Source: Streptomyces asiaticus
Lineage (GTDB): Bacteria > Actinomycetota > Actinomycetes > Streptomycetales > Streptomycetaceae
DNA length: 64,000 nt
NCBI RefSeq assembly: GCF_018138715.1
Contig: NZ_JAGSHX010000006.1
Coordinates: forward strand, 4,402,001 to 4,466,000
Direction of reading: 5' to 3'
This document shows, piece after piece, positions 1 to 7,539 of this stretch (the stretch's first letter is position 1; the number at the start of each line of letters is the position of its first letter). Both the position numbers and the translations under genes were made by a program. The notes beneath the pieces are model-generated. The model searched no databases, was not told the origin of the DNA, and saw only the letters and a program-made list of their open reading frames with translations.

Positions 1-1189
1 CACCGGCTCCACCGCCCAGGCCGCCCGCGAGGGCCCCGCGCTCCAGCCGCTCCAGCCGCGACTGGACGGACCGCTCATCGTCGAAGGCGGCGGGCAGCAA
101 CACCCGGGCGCAGATCAGCTCCAGCTGGAGCCGCGGCGAGGTGGCGCCGCGCATCTCCGTAAGACCCTCATTGACCAGGTCCGCCGCGCGGCTCAGCTCG
201 GCGCCGCCGAAGACCGACGCCTGCGCCTGCATCCGCTCCACCACATCGGCCGGGGCGTCGATGAGCCCCTTCTCCGCCGCGTCCGGCACGGCGGCGAGGA
301 TCACCAGATCGCGCAGCCGCTCCAGCAGATCGGCGACGAAGCGCCGGGGGTCGTTGCCCCCCTCGATCACGCGGTTGACGACCTCGAAGGCCGCCGCCCC
401 GTCGCTCGCCGCGAAGGCGTCCACGATCGAGTCCAGCAGCGAGCCGTCCGTATAACCGAGCAGCGAGGTCGCCATGGCGTACGTCACGCCGTCGTCGGCC
501 GCGCCCGCGAGCAGCTGGTCCATCACCGACATCGAATCCCGCACGGACCCGGCCCCGGCCCGGACCACCAGCGGCAGCACCCCGTCCTCGACCGGAATCG
601 CCTCGCGCCCGCAGACCTCCCCCAGATAGTCGCGGAGCGTCCCGGGCGGCACGAGCCGGAACGGATAGTGGTGCGTACGCGACCGGATCGTGCCGATGAC
701 CTTCTCCGGCTCGGTGGTCGCGAAGATGAACTTGAGGTGCTCCGGGGGCTCCTCGACCACCTTCAGCAGGGCGTTGAACCCCGCCGAGGTGACCATATGG
801 GCCTCATCGATGATGTAGATCTTGTAGCGACTGGACGCGGGCCCGAAGAACGCCTTCTCCCTCAGCTCACGGGCGTCGTCCACACCACCGTGCGACGCGG
901 CGTCGATCTCGATCACATCGATCGACCCCGGCCCGTTCCGCGCGAGGTCCTGGCACGACTGGCACTCGCCGCACGGCGCCGGGGTGGGACCCTTCTCACA
1001 GTTCAGACAGCGGGCCAGGATGCGCGCACTGGTCGTCTTGCCACACCCTCGGGGGCCGCTGAAGAGATACGCGTGGTTGACCCGGTTGTTGCGCAGCGCC
1101 TGCTGCAACGGGCCGGTGACATGCTCCTGCCCGATGACCTCCGCGAAGGTCTCGGGGCGGTAGCGGCGGTACAGCGCGAGGGACGACAC
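1..1189 (-). CDS. dnaX: DNA polymerase III subunit gamma/tau (3' end outside window)
   Basis: This is the clamp-loader ATPase that loads the beta sliding clamp at the replication fork. About 396 codons are visible and the gene runs off the left edge, so the C-terminal tau region is not seen. The GTG start gives an N-terminus reading VSSLALYRRYRPETF, the standard DnaX opening. Walker A GPRGCGKT is at about residues 45-52, four zinc-ligand cysteines at about 64-79, and the DEAH-type Walker B (IIDEAHM) near 122, followed by an SRH-like arginine region. The SRP RNA gene lies just upstream on the same strand, the usual actinobacterial arrangement. No strong ribosome binding site precedes the GTG, but family alignment from memory supports this start. 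Confidence 0.95.
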   Translation of the reverse strand, partial: MSSLALYRRYRPETFAEVIGQEHVTGPLQQALRNNRVNHAYLFSGPRGCGKTTSARILARCLNCEKGPTPAPCGECQSCQDLARNGPGSIDVIEIDAASHGGVDDARELREKAFFGPASSRYKIYIIDEAHMVTSAGFNALLKVVEEPPEHLKFIFATTEPEKVIGTIRSRTHHYPFRLVPPGTLRDYLGEVCGREAIPVEDGVLPLVVRAGAGSVRDSMSVMDQLLAGAADDGVTYAMATSLLGYTDGSLLDSIVDAFAASDGAAAFEVVNRVIEGGNDPRRFVADLLERLRDLVILAAVPDAAEKGLIDAPADVVERMQAQASVFGGAELSRAADLVNEGLTEMRGATSPRLQLELICARVLLPAAFDDERSVQSRLERLERGALAGGLGGGAG

Positions 1190-1280
1190 GCTTACGACGA
1201 TATCGGGGACCACGGACAACGGGCCCACACCCACATCCCCACACCCCCCGCGGCCCCCCGCACCCCCCCAAAGACGCAAG

Positions 1281-1376
1281 GGGCCCCTCACGCACCCGCC
1301 AGAGCTCACTTACCCTTGCTGCCTTCCGGCCCTGGGGGAGTTCGGTGAGATAGCGCCACGTGAGGGGCTGGCCCCC
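1281..1376 (-). ncRNA. ffs: Signal recognition particle RNA, small bacterial type (4.5S)
   Basis: The minus strand carries the invariant SRP domain IV, with the GGAAGGCAGCAAGGG-type tip (GNAR loop and asymmetric internal loop). It is enclosed by a long stem in which CCCCTCACG near the 5' end pairs with CGTGAGGGG near the 3' end. The RNA binds Ffh and directs membrane proteins to the translocon. Ends are set by the outer stem and may be off by a few bases. It lies about 90 bp upstream of dnaX. Confidence 0.93.
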
Positions 1377-1407
1377 ACCCTAGCGGATAGACCCGGGTGG
1401 GAACGAG

Positions 1408-1438
1408 TTCGCAAGCACTCCCGATCGTCTTGTAGAGT
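1408..1438 (+). promoter_or_regulatory. Candidate promoter of tRNA-Ser(GGA)
   Basis: A TAGAGT hexamer at 1433-1438 ends 7 bp before the first base of the tRNA, the distance expected for a -10 box. A TTCGCA at 1408-1413 is a weak -35 candidate with a long 19-bp spacer. The call rests on position more than on match quality. Confidence 0.35.
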
Positions 1439-1445
1439 CTCCAGC

Positions 1446-1530
1446 GGAGGATTCGCCTAGAGGCCTAGGGCGCACGCTTGGAAAGCGTGTTGGGGGCAAC
1501 CCCTCACGAGTTCGAATCTCGTATCCTCCG
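1446..1530 (+). tRNA. tRNA-Ser (anticodon GGA)
   Basis: The acceptor stem GGAGGAT pairs with ATCCTCC. The anticodon loop reads CTTGGAAAG (anticodon GGA), followed by a long variable arm typical of class II tRNASer and a TTCGAAT T loop. CCA is not encoded. The 3' 53 bases, from the anticodon loop onward, are part of a 55-bp repeat found again at 7540-7594, so this gene is the attachment site of an integrated element that rebuilds the full tRNA on insertion. Confidence 0.96.
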
Positions 1531-1532
1531 CA
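1478..1532. repeat. attL-type 55-bp direct repeat
   Basis: Identical over all 55 bases to 7540-7594. It begins in the anticodon loop of tRNA-Ser(GGA) and ends 2 bases past the tRNA. Flanking bases diverge immediately on both sides. Confidence 0.92.
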
Positions 1533-1534
1533 GC

Positions 1535-1584
1535 CGCCTGAACAGGCGAAACGAGGAGCTGGACCGCAACGAGCGGTCCAGCTC
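1535..1584 (+). terminator. Hairpins downstream of tRNA-Ser, inside the island
   Basis: Two inverted repeats follow the tRNA. One is a short CGCCTG/CAGGCG hairpin at about 1535-1548. The other is a 12-bp perfect stem, GAGCTGGACCGC at 1556-1567 with its complement at 1573-1584 and a 5-base loop. They probably end tRNA transcription and come from the island, replacing the host terminator now displaced to 7614-7647. Confidence 0.6.
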
Positions 1585-1598
1585 TTCGGCGTGCCTTG

Positions 1599-1616
1599 GT
1601 TGCAGTTTCGGTTGCA
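1599..1616. repeat. Paired GGTTGCA heptamers near attL
   Basis: GGTTGCA occurs at 1599-1605 and 1610-1616. The same pair, with 12-bp instead of 11-bp periodicity, occurs at 7425-7443 just inside attR. Their symmetric placement and helical spacing suggest arm-type recombinase binding sites. Confidence 0.45.
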
Positions 1617-1630
1617 TCTATATACGACAT

Positions 1631-1855
1631 TTAAGATATTCCCTCAAGCAGGAAAGGCGCACGCTCACGTCCTATGGGGCGACCGGCGCAGACTGCGGGG
1701 AGCCACACCAGCTGACGGGATACGTCACGACGGTTACCGGCCGCCAGGACCCACACGATGAGTCGGCCGTCCTCAACGGCGTGGACGAAGAGGCAGTCGC
1801 CGCCCCGAGCCGCCAGCAGGCATTGCACCCCGCGGAGTTTCTGCACCGAACGCAG
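1631..1855 (-). pseudogene. RelE/ParE-type toxin, C-terminal remnant
   Basis: A minus-strand frame of about 74 codons reads QKLRGV, then VEDGRLIVWVLAAGNRRDV. This is the layout of the C-terminal half of RelE/ParE ribonuclease toxins, where a KLxGV motif, a GDYRVxY strand and a DGxLxVLVLxVGHRRDVY strand follow one another. The usual GDYRVVY has become GGDCLFVH, and HRRDVY has become NRRDVS. The N-terminal half is absent, because an in-frame stop lies just upstream at 1856-1858. No antitoxin gene is attached. It is most likely a dead toxin-antitoxin relic in the island, and I infer no activity. A chance resemblance cannot be excluded given the short match. Confidence 0.4.
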
Positions 1856-1968
1856 TCATGCTCCCGCATCCGTCGATGCCTGGTTCCCCCATCACGAGTG
1901 GGCCTGCGGCGACTCTGGCCTCGGCGGATCCACACGGATCTGTCCATGGTCCCGGGACGATGTCGCGG

Positions 1969-2370
1969 TCACAGCCCGATCATCCGGGCCTTGCTGCCGC
2001 ACAGCCGGGTCATGTCATCGACATCCGACGTGAGGATGGCGACCGGGCCGGGCTGGCGCAAGGCCGCTTCCGCGACGGTGGCGTCGATCGCGTACTTGTA
2101 TCCGTGCAGACCGGCGTCCTTGAGCAGTTGGGCCGCCGCCTTGGCCGCCGCCTCCGTGACCGGCTCCACCTTGACCCGGGAGAGCGCCCATTGCAGTCGG
2201 GCCAGGTTCACCCGGGCGTGGCTCACCTCCACGATGGTGTTGGCGCTGACGACAAGGTCCGCTCCCATGTCGTGGAACACCTGGAACATCGCCAGAACCT
2301 TCCGGTTCTGCGCCACCCAGGCCGACAGCCCCTCGCTGTCCAGGACGACGGTCTCGATGTGCCCGCTCAC
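1969..2370 (-). CDS. PIN-domain ribonuclease, VapC-like toxin
   Basis: A 133-residue single PIN domain, the usual size for VapC toxins, which cleave RNA (often tRNA) with Mg2+. The acidic quartet is visible: D11 (VVLDSEG), E48 (NTIVEVS), D96 (YAIDATVAE) and D116 with D118/119 (LTSDVDD). The GTG start overlaps the stop of the upstream ribbon-helix-helix gene by 4 bp (GTGA), so the two are translated together, antitoxin first. It lies in the tRNA-Ser island, where such pairs often stabilise the element. Assignment to a PIN nuclease is firm; the VapC role is inferred from size and partner. Confidence 0.85.
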   Translation of the reverse strand: MSGHIETVVLDSEGLSAWVAQNRKVLAMFQVFHDMGADLVVSANTIVEVSHARVNLARLQWALSRVKVEPVTEAAAKAAAQLLKDAGLHGYKYAIDATVAEAALRQPGPVAILTSDVDDMTRLCGSKARMIGL

Positions 2371-2615
2371 GCGGCGCTCGCGCCGCCGGCGGCCGACGTC
2401 GTGCCGAAGATCCGCGCCCGCGCTTCGGCCAGCTCTTCCTCGCTGAAGGCCCCGTGCTCGTCTGTGTGGCTGCGCAGGTCGGCTCCCAGGAGCTGGTGCC
2501 GGATCTGTCTGGCGACCGCCTCGGCCACGTAGCCGGAGATGTTGTCCATGATCTTCTTCAGCTCCGCCACCTGCTCGGTGGGGAGTGTCACCGTGATGCG
2601 TGTGGTGTCAGCCAT
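2367..2615 (-). CDS. Ribbon-helix-helix antitoxin (CopG/VapB-like)
   Basis: The first 45 residues read as a ribbon-helix-helix domain: the strand TTRITVTLP is followed by helices with VAELKKIMDNISGYVAEAVAR. An acidic C-terminal tail (DEHGAFSEEELAEARARIF) would wrap the toxin. RHH antitoxins bind their promoter as dimers and neutralise the partner nuclease. I start at the ATG at 2615 (82 aa). An ATG four codons upstream sits inside the palindrome at 2624-2639 and would give 86 aa. The 3' end overlaps the PIN gene by 4 bp, making a two-gene operon, presumably autorepressed through that palindrome. Confidence 0.85.
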   Translation of the reverse strand: MADTTRITVTLPTEQVAELKKIMDNISGYVAEAVARQIRHQLLGADLRSHTDEHGAFSEEELAEARARIFGTTSAAGGASAA

Positions 2616-2623
2616 AGCCGCAA

Positions 2624-2639
2624 GCATACTGCGGTATGC
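2624..2639. promoter_or_regulatory. Candidate operator of the RHH/PIN operon
   Basis: The inverted repeat GCATAC-N4-GTATGC has perfect 6-bp arms and lies 8 bp upstream of the antitoxin ATG. Its size and position suit autoregulation by an RHH dimer pair. Confidence 0.5.
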
Positions 2640-2739
2640 GCGCTACGTGCTGTCCGTTCCCCGCAGTCCCTCCGGTCAGCGGCAGTCGAACTGTCCGTTC
2701 GAGCAGGGGCTCAGCCGGGCAGTTGTACGACGCGCCAGT

Positions 2740-3051
2740 TCAGCGGGCCCAGTAGCGGTATGCCTCGATCCATTGCGAGCCCTCGGGGGCGGGTTCCGGC
2801 AACGGCAGGTCCAGAATTCCGATGTCCTGTCGGACCGACCCCCGGGCGCAGCGTGCGACCAGGCGCCCGTCCTCGGCCAGGTCGACACCGACCACGCTCA
2901 CCTCGACGCCGAGAACAGTCGTGGTGAACGGCACGGCAAGACTCTCCTCGATCACCGTGAAGAAGCCGGTGAGCTGCTCGTCCTCGCCGTAGGCATCGAC
3001 GGTGGCCTCTTCGATCAACGCCTCCAGCGCGGCTGGGTCCCAGGTGCTCAT
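2740..3051 (-). CDS. CcbP-like calcium-binding family protein
   Basis: A 103-residue acidic protein with no signal peptide or membrane segment. Its central part (LTGFFTVIEESLAVPFTTTVLGVEVSVVGVDL) and the ending (ILDLPLP, then EAYRYWAR) match my memory of a compact family related to cyanobacterial CcbP, a low-molecular-weight Ca2+ buffer of heterocyst cells. In actinomycetes the role is unknown. It starts at an ATG at 3051 and is transcribed away from the helicase gene, sharing the intergenic region at 3052-3189. It lies inside the tRNA-Ser island, so it is probably transferred cargo. Family assignment is from recall, not from a search. Confidence 0.6.
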   Translation of the reverse strand: MSTWDPAALEALIEEATVDAYGEDEQLTGFFTVIEESLAVPFTTTVLGVEVSVVGVDLAEDGRLVARCARGSVRQDIGILDLPLPEPAPEGSQWIEAYRYWAR

Positions 3052-3189
3052 AGCCTCACCGTAGCGCTGCGCCCGTACGGTTGAGGACCGGTGTGTTCAG
3101 CAGCGGCGTATCCGTCGTGGCACCGTCACCGGCAGTCAAGCCAAGGCCCCCGGTTGCCAGGGTGTGACATCGCCTGGTGGGGTTCGGTA

Positions 3190-6123
3190 GTGAGCGGCCC
3201 GGGGAGGGTCCGGCAAGCGACAGGGCGGAAGAGAGTGGCACGAGTCGTCGTACGAGAGCCGAGTACGGGCGCGAGGGGCGCACCGCCGCTGGCCCGGCAG
3301 GAAACGTCCGCCTTCGTGAGGGAGCTGCTCGGCGCCGGCTGGGCGGCGGTGTTCCTGCCCGGTGAGCCCGCCCGCCTTGGGCGGCTGCTGCTGTGGAAGC
3401 CGACCGGGGCAGCAGCCGGAGACAGTATGGCGCCCACCGGCTTCGAGACCGAGGCGGTGAAGCTGGTCCTGCCGCACGGCCGCTCGGTCAGGCGGCGCCG
3501 GGTCGAGGGTTACGCGCTGCCTGTCGCCGTCGCTGTCTCCGTCCTGGCCGATGCGGAGCCGACGCATCCCTCCGGCGCCGCCTGGCAGGCCGCCACTCGC
3601 TTCGCGCTGCGGCTGCTCGCCGACGGCCGCCTCCACCCGGCCCTCACCCCCGCCGGTTACGACACCTGGCAGGTGGGTCCTTTCACCGCCGCCCAGCGCC
3701 AGACGCTGGACGCCCTGGCCGCCGCCTTCCCGCCCCACGCCCACTGCCTGCCCGAGCCAGGCCCTGCGCCGGTACGGATCGCCGAACCGGCTGCGCTGGT
3801 ACGCCAGTTCTGCGACGCGGTCGCCGATGATCTGGTCCGTACCCCGGCCGCGCCGCTCGCCATGGGAGCGCTGCCGTACGCCTGGCGCGAGGCCCGTGCC
3901 GTGCCCACCTTGCGTGAATGGGCCGAGGAAACCCAGGCGGCGCTCACCGCCGAGGTCAGTGTCTCCCTGCGCGTCGACGTACCCGAAGGACGCCGACGGC
4001 AGTTCCGGGCGGTCCTGCAACTGCACACCGCGGCGGACCCGGCGCTCGTCATCGAGGCCGCACGGCTGTGGAGCGAGCCGACCGAAGTGGAGCGGCTGCT
4101 CGGCCCGCGCGCCGAGACCGAGACCCTGCTCGCCCTGCGCCGCGGCGCCCGCGCCTGGCCCCCGCTGCGGAGGCTGCTCGACGATGCCGCTCCCGATCAG
4201 CTCCGGTTGACCGACGACGAAGCCTTCGATCTCCTCGGGGACGCCACAGACGCGCTGCGCACGGCCGGTGTCGACGTGCACTGGCCGCGCGACCTGGTCA
4301 AGGCACTCACCGCGACCGCGGAGATCGGGCAGCGCACCGCCCCCGGTTCCACCGCGGGCGGCCTGCTGGACACCGAGGCCCTCCTCGACTTCCGCTGGCA
4401 GGTCTCCCTCGGCGGCGAGCCGCTCACCGAGGCCGAGATGGATGCTCTCGCGGAGTCACGCCGTCCCCTCGTCCGGCTTCGCGACCAGTGGATGGTCGCC
4501 GACCCGAAGCTGGTGGCCCGCGCCAAGCGCCGCCGGATGGAACCGCTCACCCCCATGGAGGCGTTGAGCGCCGCGCTGACCGGCGAGGTCGAGCGGGACG
4601 GCGACCGGGTCCCCTGCGCGGCGGTCGGTGCGCTCGGCGACCTGGTCGCTCGTATCCGCGCCCCCGAGTCCCGCACCCCCGTGCCCCAACCCGCCGCCCT
4701 CAAGGCCACGTTGCGCGAGTACCAGAAACGGGGCCTGGCCTGGCTGGCCGAGATGTGCGCACTCGGCCTCGGCGGCTGTCTCGCCGACGACATGGGTCTG
4801 GGCAAGACCGTCACCTTGCTCGCTCTGCATCTGCACCGCCAGAGCGATCCCACCACCGCGGGCCCCACCCTTGTCGTCTGCCCGGCCTCCCTGCTCGGCA
4901 ACTGGCAGCGCGAGGCCGCCAGATTCGCACCGCTCACCCCCGTACGCCGATACCACGGCGGCGACCGCCACCTGGGGGACCTGGCCGGCGACGAGATCGT
5001 CCTGGTCACCTACGGGGTGCTGCGCCGCGACCGCGAAGTGCTCGCCGAGACAGCCTGGTCGCTGGTGGCCGCCGACGAGGCCCAGCACGTCAAGAACCCC
5101 TACGCCGTCACCGCCCGCGAACTGCGTGCCCTGCCCGCCCGCGCCCGTGTCGCTCTCACCGGCACCCCCGTGGAGAACAACCTCTCCGAGCTGTGGGCAC
5201 TGCTCGACTGGACCACTCCCGGGCTGCTCGGCACACTCACCGCCTTCCGTGACCGGCATGCCCGTGCCATCGAGGCGGGCGAGGATCCCGAGGCAGCCGA
5301 GCGCCTGTCCCGTCTCGTACGTCCCTTCTTGTTGCGCCGCAAGAAGTCCGACCCCGGCATCGCGCCCGAACTGCCGCCCAAGACCGAGACCGACCACGTC
5401 GTTCCGCTGACGGCCGAGCAGACCAGCCTGTACGAGGCACAGGTCCGCGAGACCATGGCGAAGATCGCGGAGTCGGAGGGCATCGCCCGACGCGGTCTGG
5501 TACTCAAGCTGCTCACCGCGCTGAAGCAGATCTGCAACCATCCCGCCCAGTATTTGAAAGAGCACGGCCTGCGCCAGTCCACTCCCCTGCGGGGCCGCTC
5601 CGGCAAGCTCGACCTGCTCGACGAACTTCTCGACACCATCACAGCCGAAGGTGAATCCGTGCTGGTCTTCACGCAGTACAAACAGATGGCGGCCCTGCTG
5701 GAGAAGCATCTCGCCGAGCGCGGCGTCCCCGCGCTCTTCCTGCACGGTGCTACCCCTGTCGCGCGGCGCGAGGAGATGGTGGACCGCTTCCAGCGCGGTG
5801 GAGTGCCGGTGTTCCTGCTGTCGTTGAAGGCGGCGGGCACCGGACTCAACCTCACCCGCGCCAGCCACGTCGTGCACTACGACCGCTGGTGGAACCCGGC
5901 CGTCGAGGAGCAGGCCACCGACCGCGCCTACCGCATCGGCCAGGACAAACCCGTCCAGGTGCACAAGCTCCTCGCGGAGGGAACCGTGGAGGACAAGGTA
6001 GCGAAGCTGCTCGAGGCCAAGCGCGCCCTCGCCGACGCCGTCGTCGGCTCCGGCGAGGCAGCCCTGACCGAACTGTCCGACGCCGACCTCGCCGAACTCG
6101 TCGCCCTGGGAAGGCAGTCATGA
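3190..6123 (+). CDS. SNF2/Rad54-family DEAD/DEAH-box helicase
   Basis: About 977 residues. The N-terminal ~500 form the bacterial SNF2-associated region with no recognisable motif. The helicase core follows: Walker A DDMGLGKT at about 533-540, DEAQ box at 629-632, motif III LTGTPVENN, and the C-terminal half with AAGTGLNL and QATDRAYRIGQ at about 908-918. It is a DNA translocase that probably remodels protein-DNA complexes; bacterial members are tied to transcription recycling or phage defence. The frame is open from 3091; the GTG at 3190 leaves room for divergent promoters with the CcbP-like gene, and a GTG at 3235 after GGAAGAGA is also possible. Its TGA overlaps the ATG of the SWIM gene (ATGA), so the two proteins are made together. 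It is cargo of the tRNA-Ser island. Confidence 0.93.
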   Translation: MSGPGRVRQATGRKRVARVVVREPSTGARGAPPLARQETSAFVRELLGAGWAAVFLPGEPARLGRLLLWKPTGAAAGDSMAPTGFETEAVKLVLPHGRSVRRRRVEGYALPVAVAVSVLADAEPTHPSGAAWQAATRFALRLLADGRLHPALTPAGYDTWQVGPFTAAQRQTLDALAAAFPPHAHCLPEPGPAPVRIAEPAALVRQFCDAVADDLVRTPAAPLAMGALPYAWREARAVPTLREWAEETQAALTAEVSVSLRVDVPEGRRRQFRAVLQLHTAADPALVIEAARLWSEPTEVERLLGPRAETETLLALRRGARAWPPLRRLLDDAAPDQLRLTDDEAFDLLGDATDALRTAGVDVHWPRDLVKALTATAEIGQRTAPGSTAGGLLDTEALLDFRWQVSLGGEPLTEAEMDALAESRRPLVRLRDQWMVADPKLVARAKRRRMEPLTPMEALSAALTGEVERDGDRVPCAAVGALGDLVARIRAPESRTPVPQPAALKATLREYQKRGLAWLAEMCALGLGGCLADDMGLGKTVTLLALHLHRQSDPTTAGPTLVVCPASLLGNWQREAARFAPLTPVRRYHGGDRHLGDLAGDEIVLVTYGVLRRDREVLAETAWSLVAADEAQHVKNPYAVTARELRALPARARVALTGTPVENNLSELWALLDWTTPGLLGTLTAFRDRHARAIEAGEDPEAAERLSRLVRPFLLRRKKSDPGIAPELPPKTETDHVVPLTAEQTSLYEAQVRETMAKIAESEGIARRGLVLKLLTALKQICNHPAQYLKEHGLRQSTPLRGRSGKLDLLDELLDTITAEGESVLVFTQYKQMAALLEKHLAERGVPALFLHGATPVARREEMVDRFQRGGVPVFLLSLKAAGTGLNLTRASHVVHYDRWWNPAVEEQATDRAYRIGQDKPVQVHKLLAEGTVEDKVAKLLEAKRALADAVVGSGEAALTELSDADLAELVALGRQS

Positions 6124-7355
6124 GCCCCGCTGTCCCCGGACCGCGCCATGCGCCCGCCCGCGGCAAGCGAGCCTTCGCAGCGACCTGGTGGGGCCAGGCA
6201 TGGGTGGCCGCCCTGGAGGACTCCACCCTGGACGCCGGACGGCTCTCGCGCGGACGCACCTACGCCCGCAAAGGCATGGTCGGCCCGGTCACCGTCGCTC
6301 CGGGCAAGGTCAATGCCGCTGTCCAGGGCAGCCGCCCGCGCCCGTACCGCTCCTCAGTCCACCTGCCCGTCCTCACCAACCCGCAGTGGGACACCCTGCT
6401 CGACACGATCGCGGCCCGCGCCGGACATCTCGCAGCACTTCTCGACGACGAGATGCCCGCCGAACTCGTGGACGACGCCCGGCACGCAGGCGTCCCACTG
6501 CTCCCACTGCCCACCGAGCTCGATCCGGAGTGCTCCTGCCCCGACTGGGGATACCCCTGCAAGCACGCCGCCGCCCTCTGCTACGCCATCGCCGCCACCA
6601 TCGACACCGACCCATTCGTGCTCTTCGCGCTGCGCGGCCGCGGTCGCGAGGAGGTCTTCGCCCAGCTGCGCGCACTCCGTACGGCAGCACAGGACACCTC
6701 CGCCCCACCGGCACCGGCCGGCATCCCGGCCGCCGCCGCGTACGCCCACTGGGCCGAAGAGCCCCCCGAACTGCCCGAACTCCCGGAACCCGCCGCCCAC
6801 ACCACAGCACTGCCCGTCGCCCCGCCGCCCGGCAGCGGCCTGGCCGCCGCGGACCTGGAACGCCTCATGGCCGACGCCACCGCGCGCGCCGCCCGGCTCC
6901 TCACGGGCGACACCGCCGACCTGCACCTGACCCAGCACCAGGACGCCGTCCGCATCGCCGCAAGCAACCCCGGACCCGAGTGGTTCCACCACCTGATCCA
7001 GAACACCGGCACCAACCCCACTGCCTTCGCACGCCTCACCCGCGCCTGGCGCCACGGCGGCCCCACGGGCATCACCGTCGCCGAACAGCCCTACACCCCC
7101 GACCCGACGGTGATGAAGGCCGCCCGCACCGCCCTGGGCACGGCCCTCTCCGAGATGACCGACTCCGCCACACACCTCAGAGCCTGGCGCAACCGCCTCA
7201 CCCTCACCGACCACGGCATCCAGCTGCGTCTGGGCCCCGACGCCCGCTGGTACCCCTACCTCCAGGACGACGACGGCGAATGGTGGCCCGCGGCACCAGC
7301 CGACAGTGACCCAGTCACCGCGCTCACCGCGGCCTGGTCGCAGAACGGGGAGTAA
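6120..7355 (+). CDS. SWIM zinc-finger protein, partner of the SNF2 helicase
   Basis: 411 residues. The SWIM motif C-x-C-x6-C-x-H is at about 138-149 (CSCPDWGYPCKH), a zinc-binding fold found beside SNF2 ATPases in bacteria and in eukaryotic DNA-associated proteins. The N-terminus contains a WWGQAWVAALE segment typical of these partners. A Pro/Ala-rich linker near 195-240 leads to a C-terminal helical half without recognised motifs. The ATG start overlaps the helicase stop by 4 bp. The likely role is DNA or protein contact for the translocase; this is inferred from the pairing, which also occurs elsewhere (B. subtilis YwqA/YwqB, from memory). It ends about 185 bp before attR. Confidence 0.88.
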   Translation: MSPAVPGPRHAPARGKRAFAATWWGQAWVAALEDSTLDAGRLSRGRTYARKGMVGPVTVAPGKVNAAVQGSRPRPYRSSVHLPVLTNPQWDTLLDTIAARAGHLAALLDDEMPAELVDDARHAGVPLLPLPTELDPECSCPDWGYPCKHAAALCYAIAATIDTDPFVLFALRGRGREEVFAQLRALRTAAQDTSAPPAPAGIPAAAAYAHWAEEPPELPELPEPAAHTTALPVAPPPGSGLAAADLERLMADATARAARLLTGDTADLHLTQHQDAVRIAASNPGPEWFHHLIQNTGTNPTAFARLTRAWRHGGPTGITVAEQPYTPDPTVMKAARTALGTALSEMTDSATHLRAWRNRLTLTDHGIQLRLGPDARWYPYLQDDDGEWWPAAPADSDPVTALTAAWSQNGE

Positions 7356-7424
7356 CGAGGCGATTCCCCGCTGCCCAGGAATCACGAGCAGAGGCTGGAC
7401 ACACTCACGCTGCTCCACTTCCGT

Positions 7425-7443
7425 GGTTGCAGTTCTGGTTGCA
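7425..7443. repeat. Paired GGTTGCA heptamers near attR
   Basis: Copies at 7425-7431 and 7437-7443 mirror the pair near attL at 1599-1616. They are candidate arm sites of the missing recombinase. Confidence 0.45.
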
Positions 7444-7539
7444 TTCACCGGCGTACAGCACCGTTCAGAACCCCTGCCCGGACCAGCTGCACCGCAGGTC
7501 AGGACATTGCCGTACGCCCCAGAACCCCCGGACGAACAT

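Larger units (their letters stand above)
1531..1968. other. Island left-end region, mostly non-coding
   Basis: About 440 bp between the tRNA and the PIN gene. It holds the terminator hairpins, the heptamer pair, a conspicuously AT-rich patch (about 1615-1650) unlike the surrounding DNA, and a RelE-type fragment on the minus strand. No intact gene is supported. Confidence 0.6.

Noticed and set aside
1478..2446. 322-codon plus-strand frame over the island left end, possibly an integrase remnant
   Set aside because: No tyrosine- or serine-recombinase motif is present; it passes through the tRNA and lies antisense to the toxin gene.
3136..4281. 381-codon minus-strand frame opposite the SNF2 helicase N-terminus
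   Set aside because: Gly/Gln/Arg-rich shadow with no motif, while the plus strand is continuous with the helicase core.
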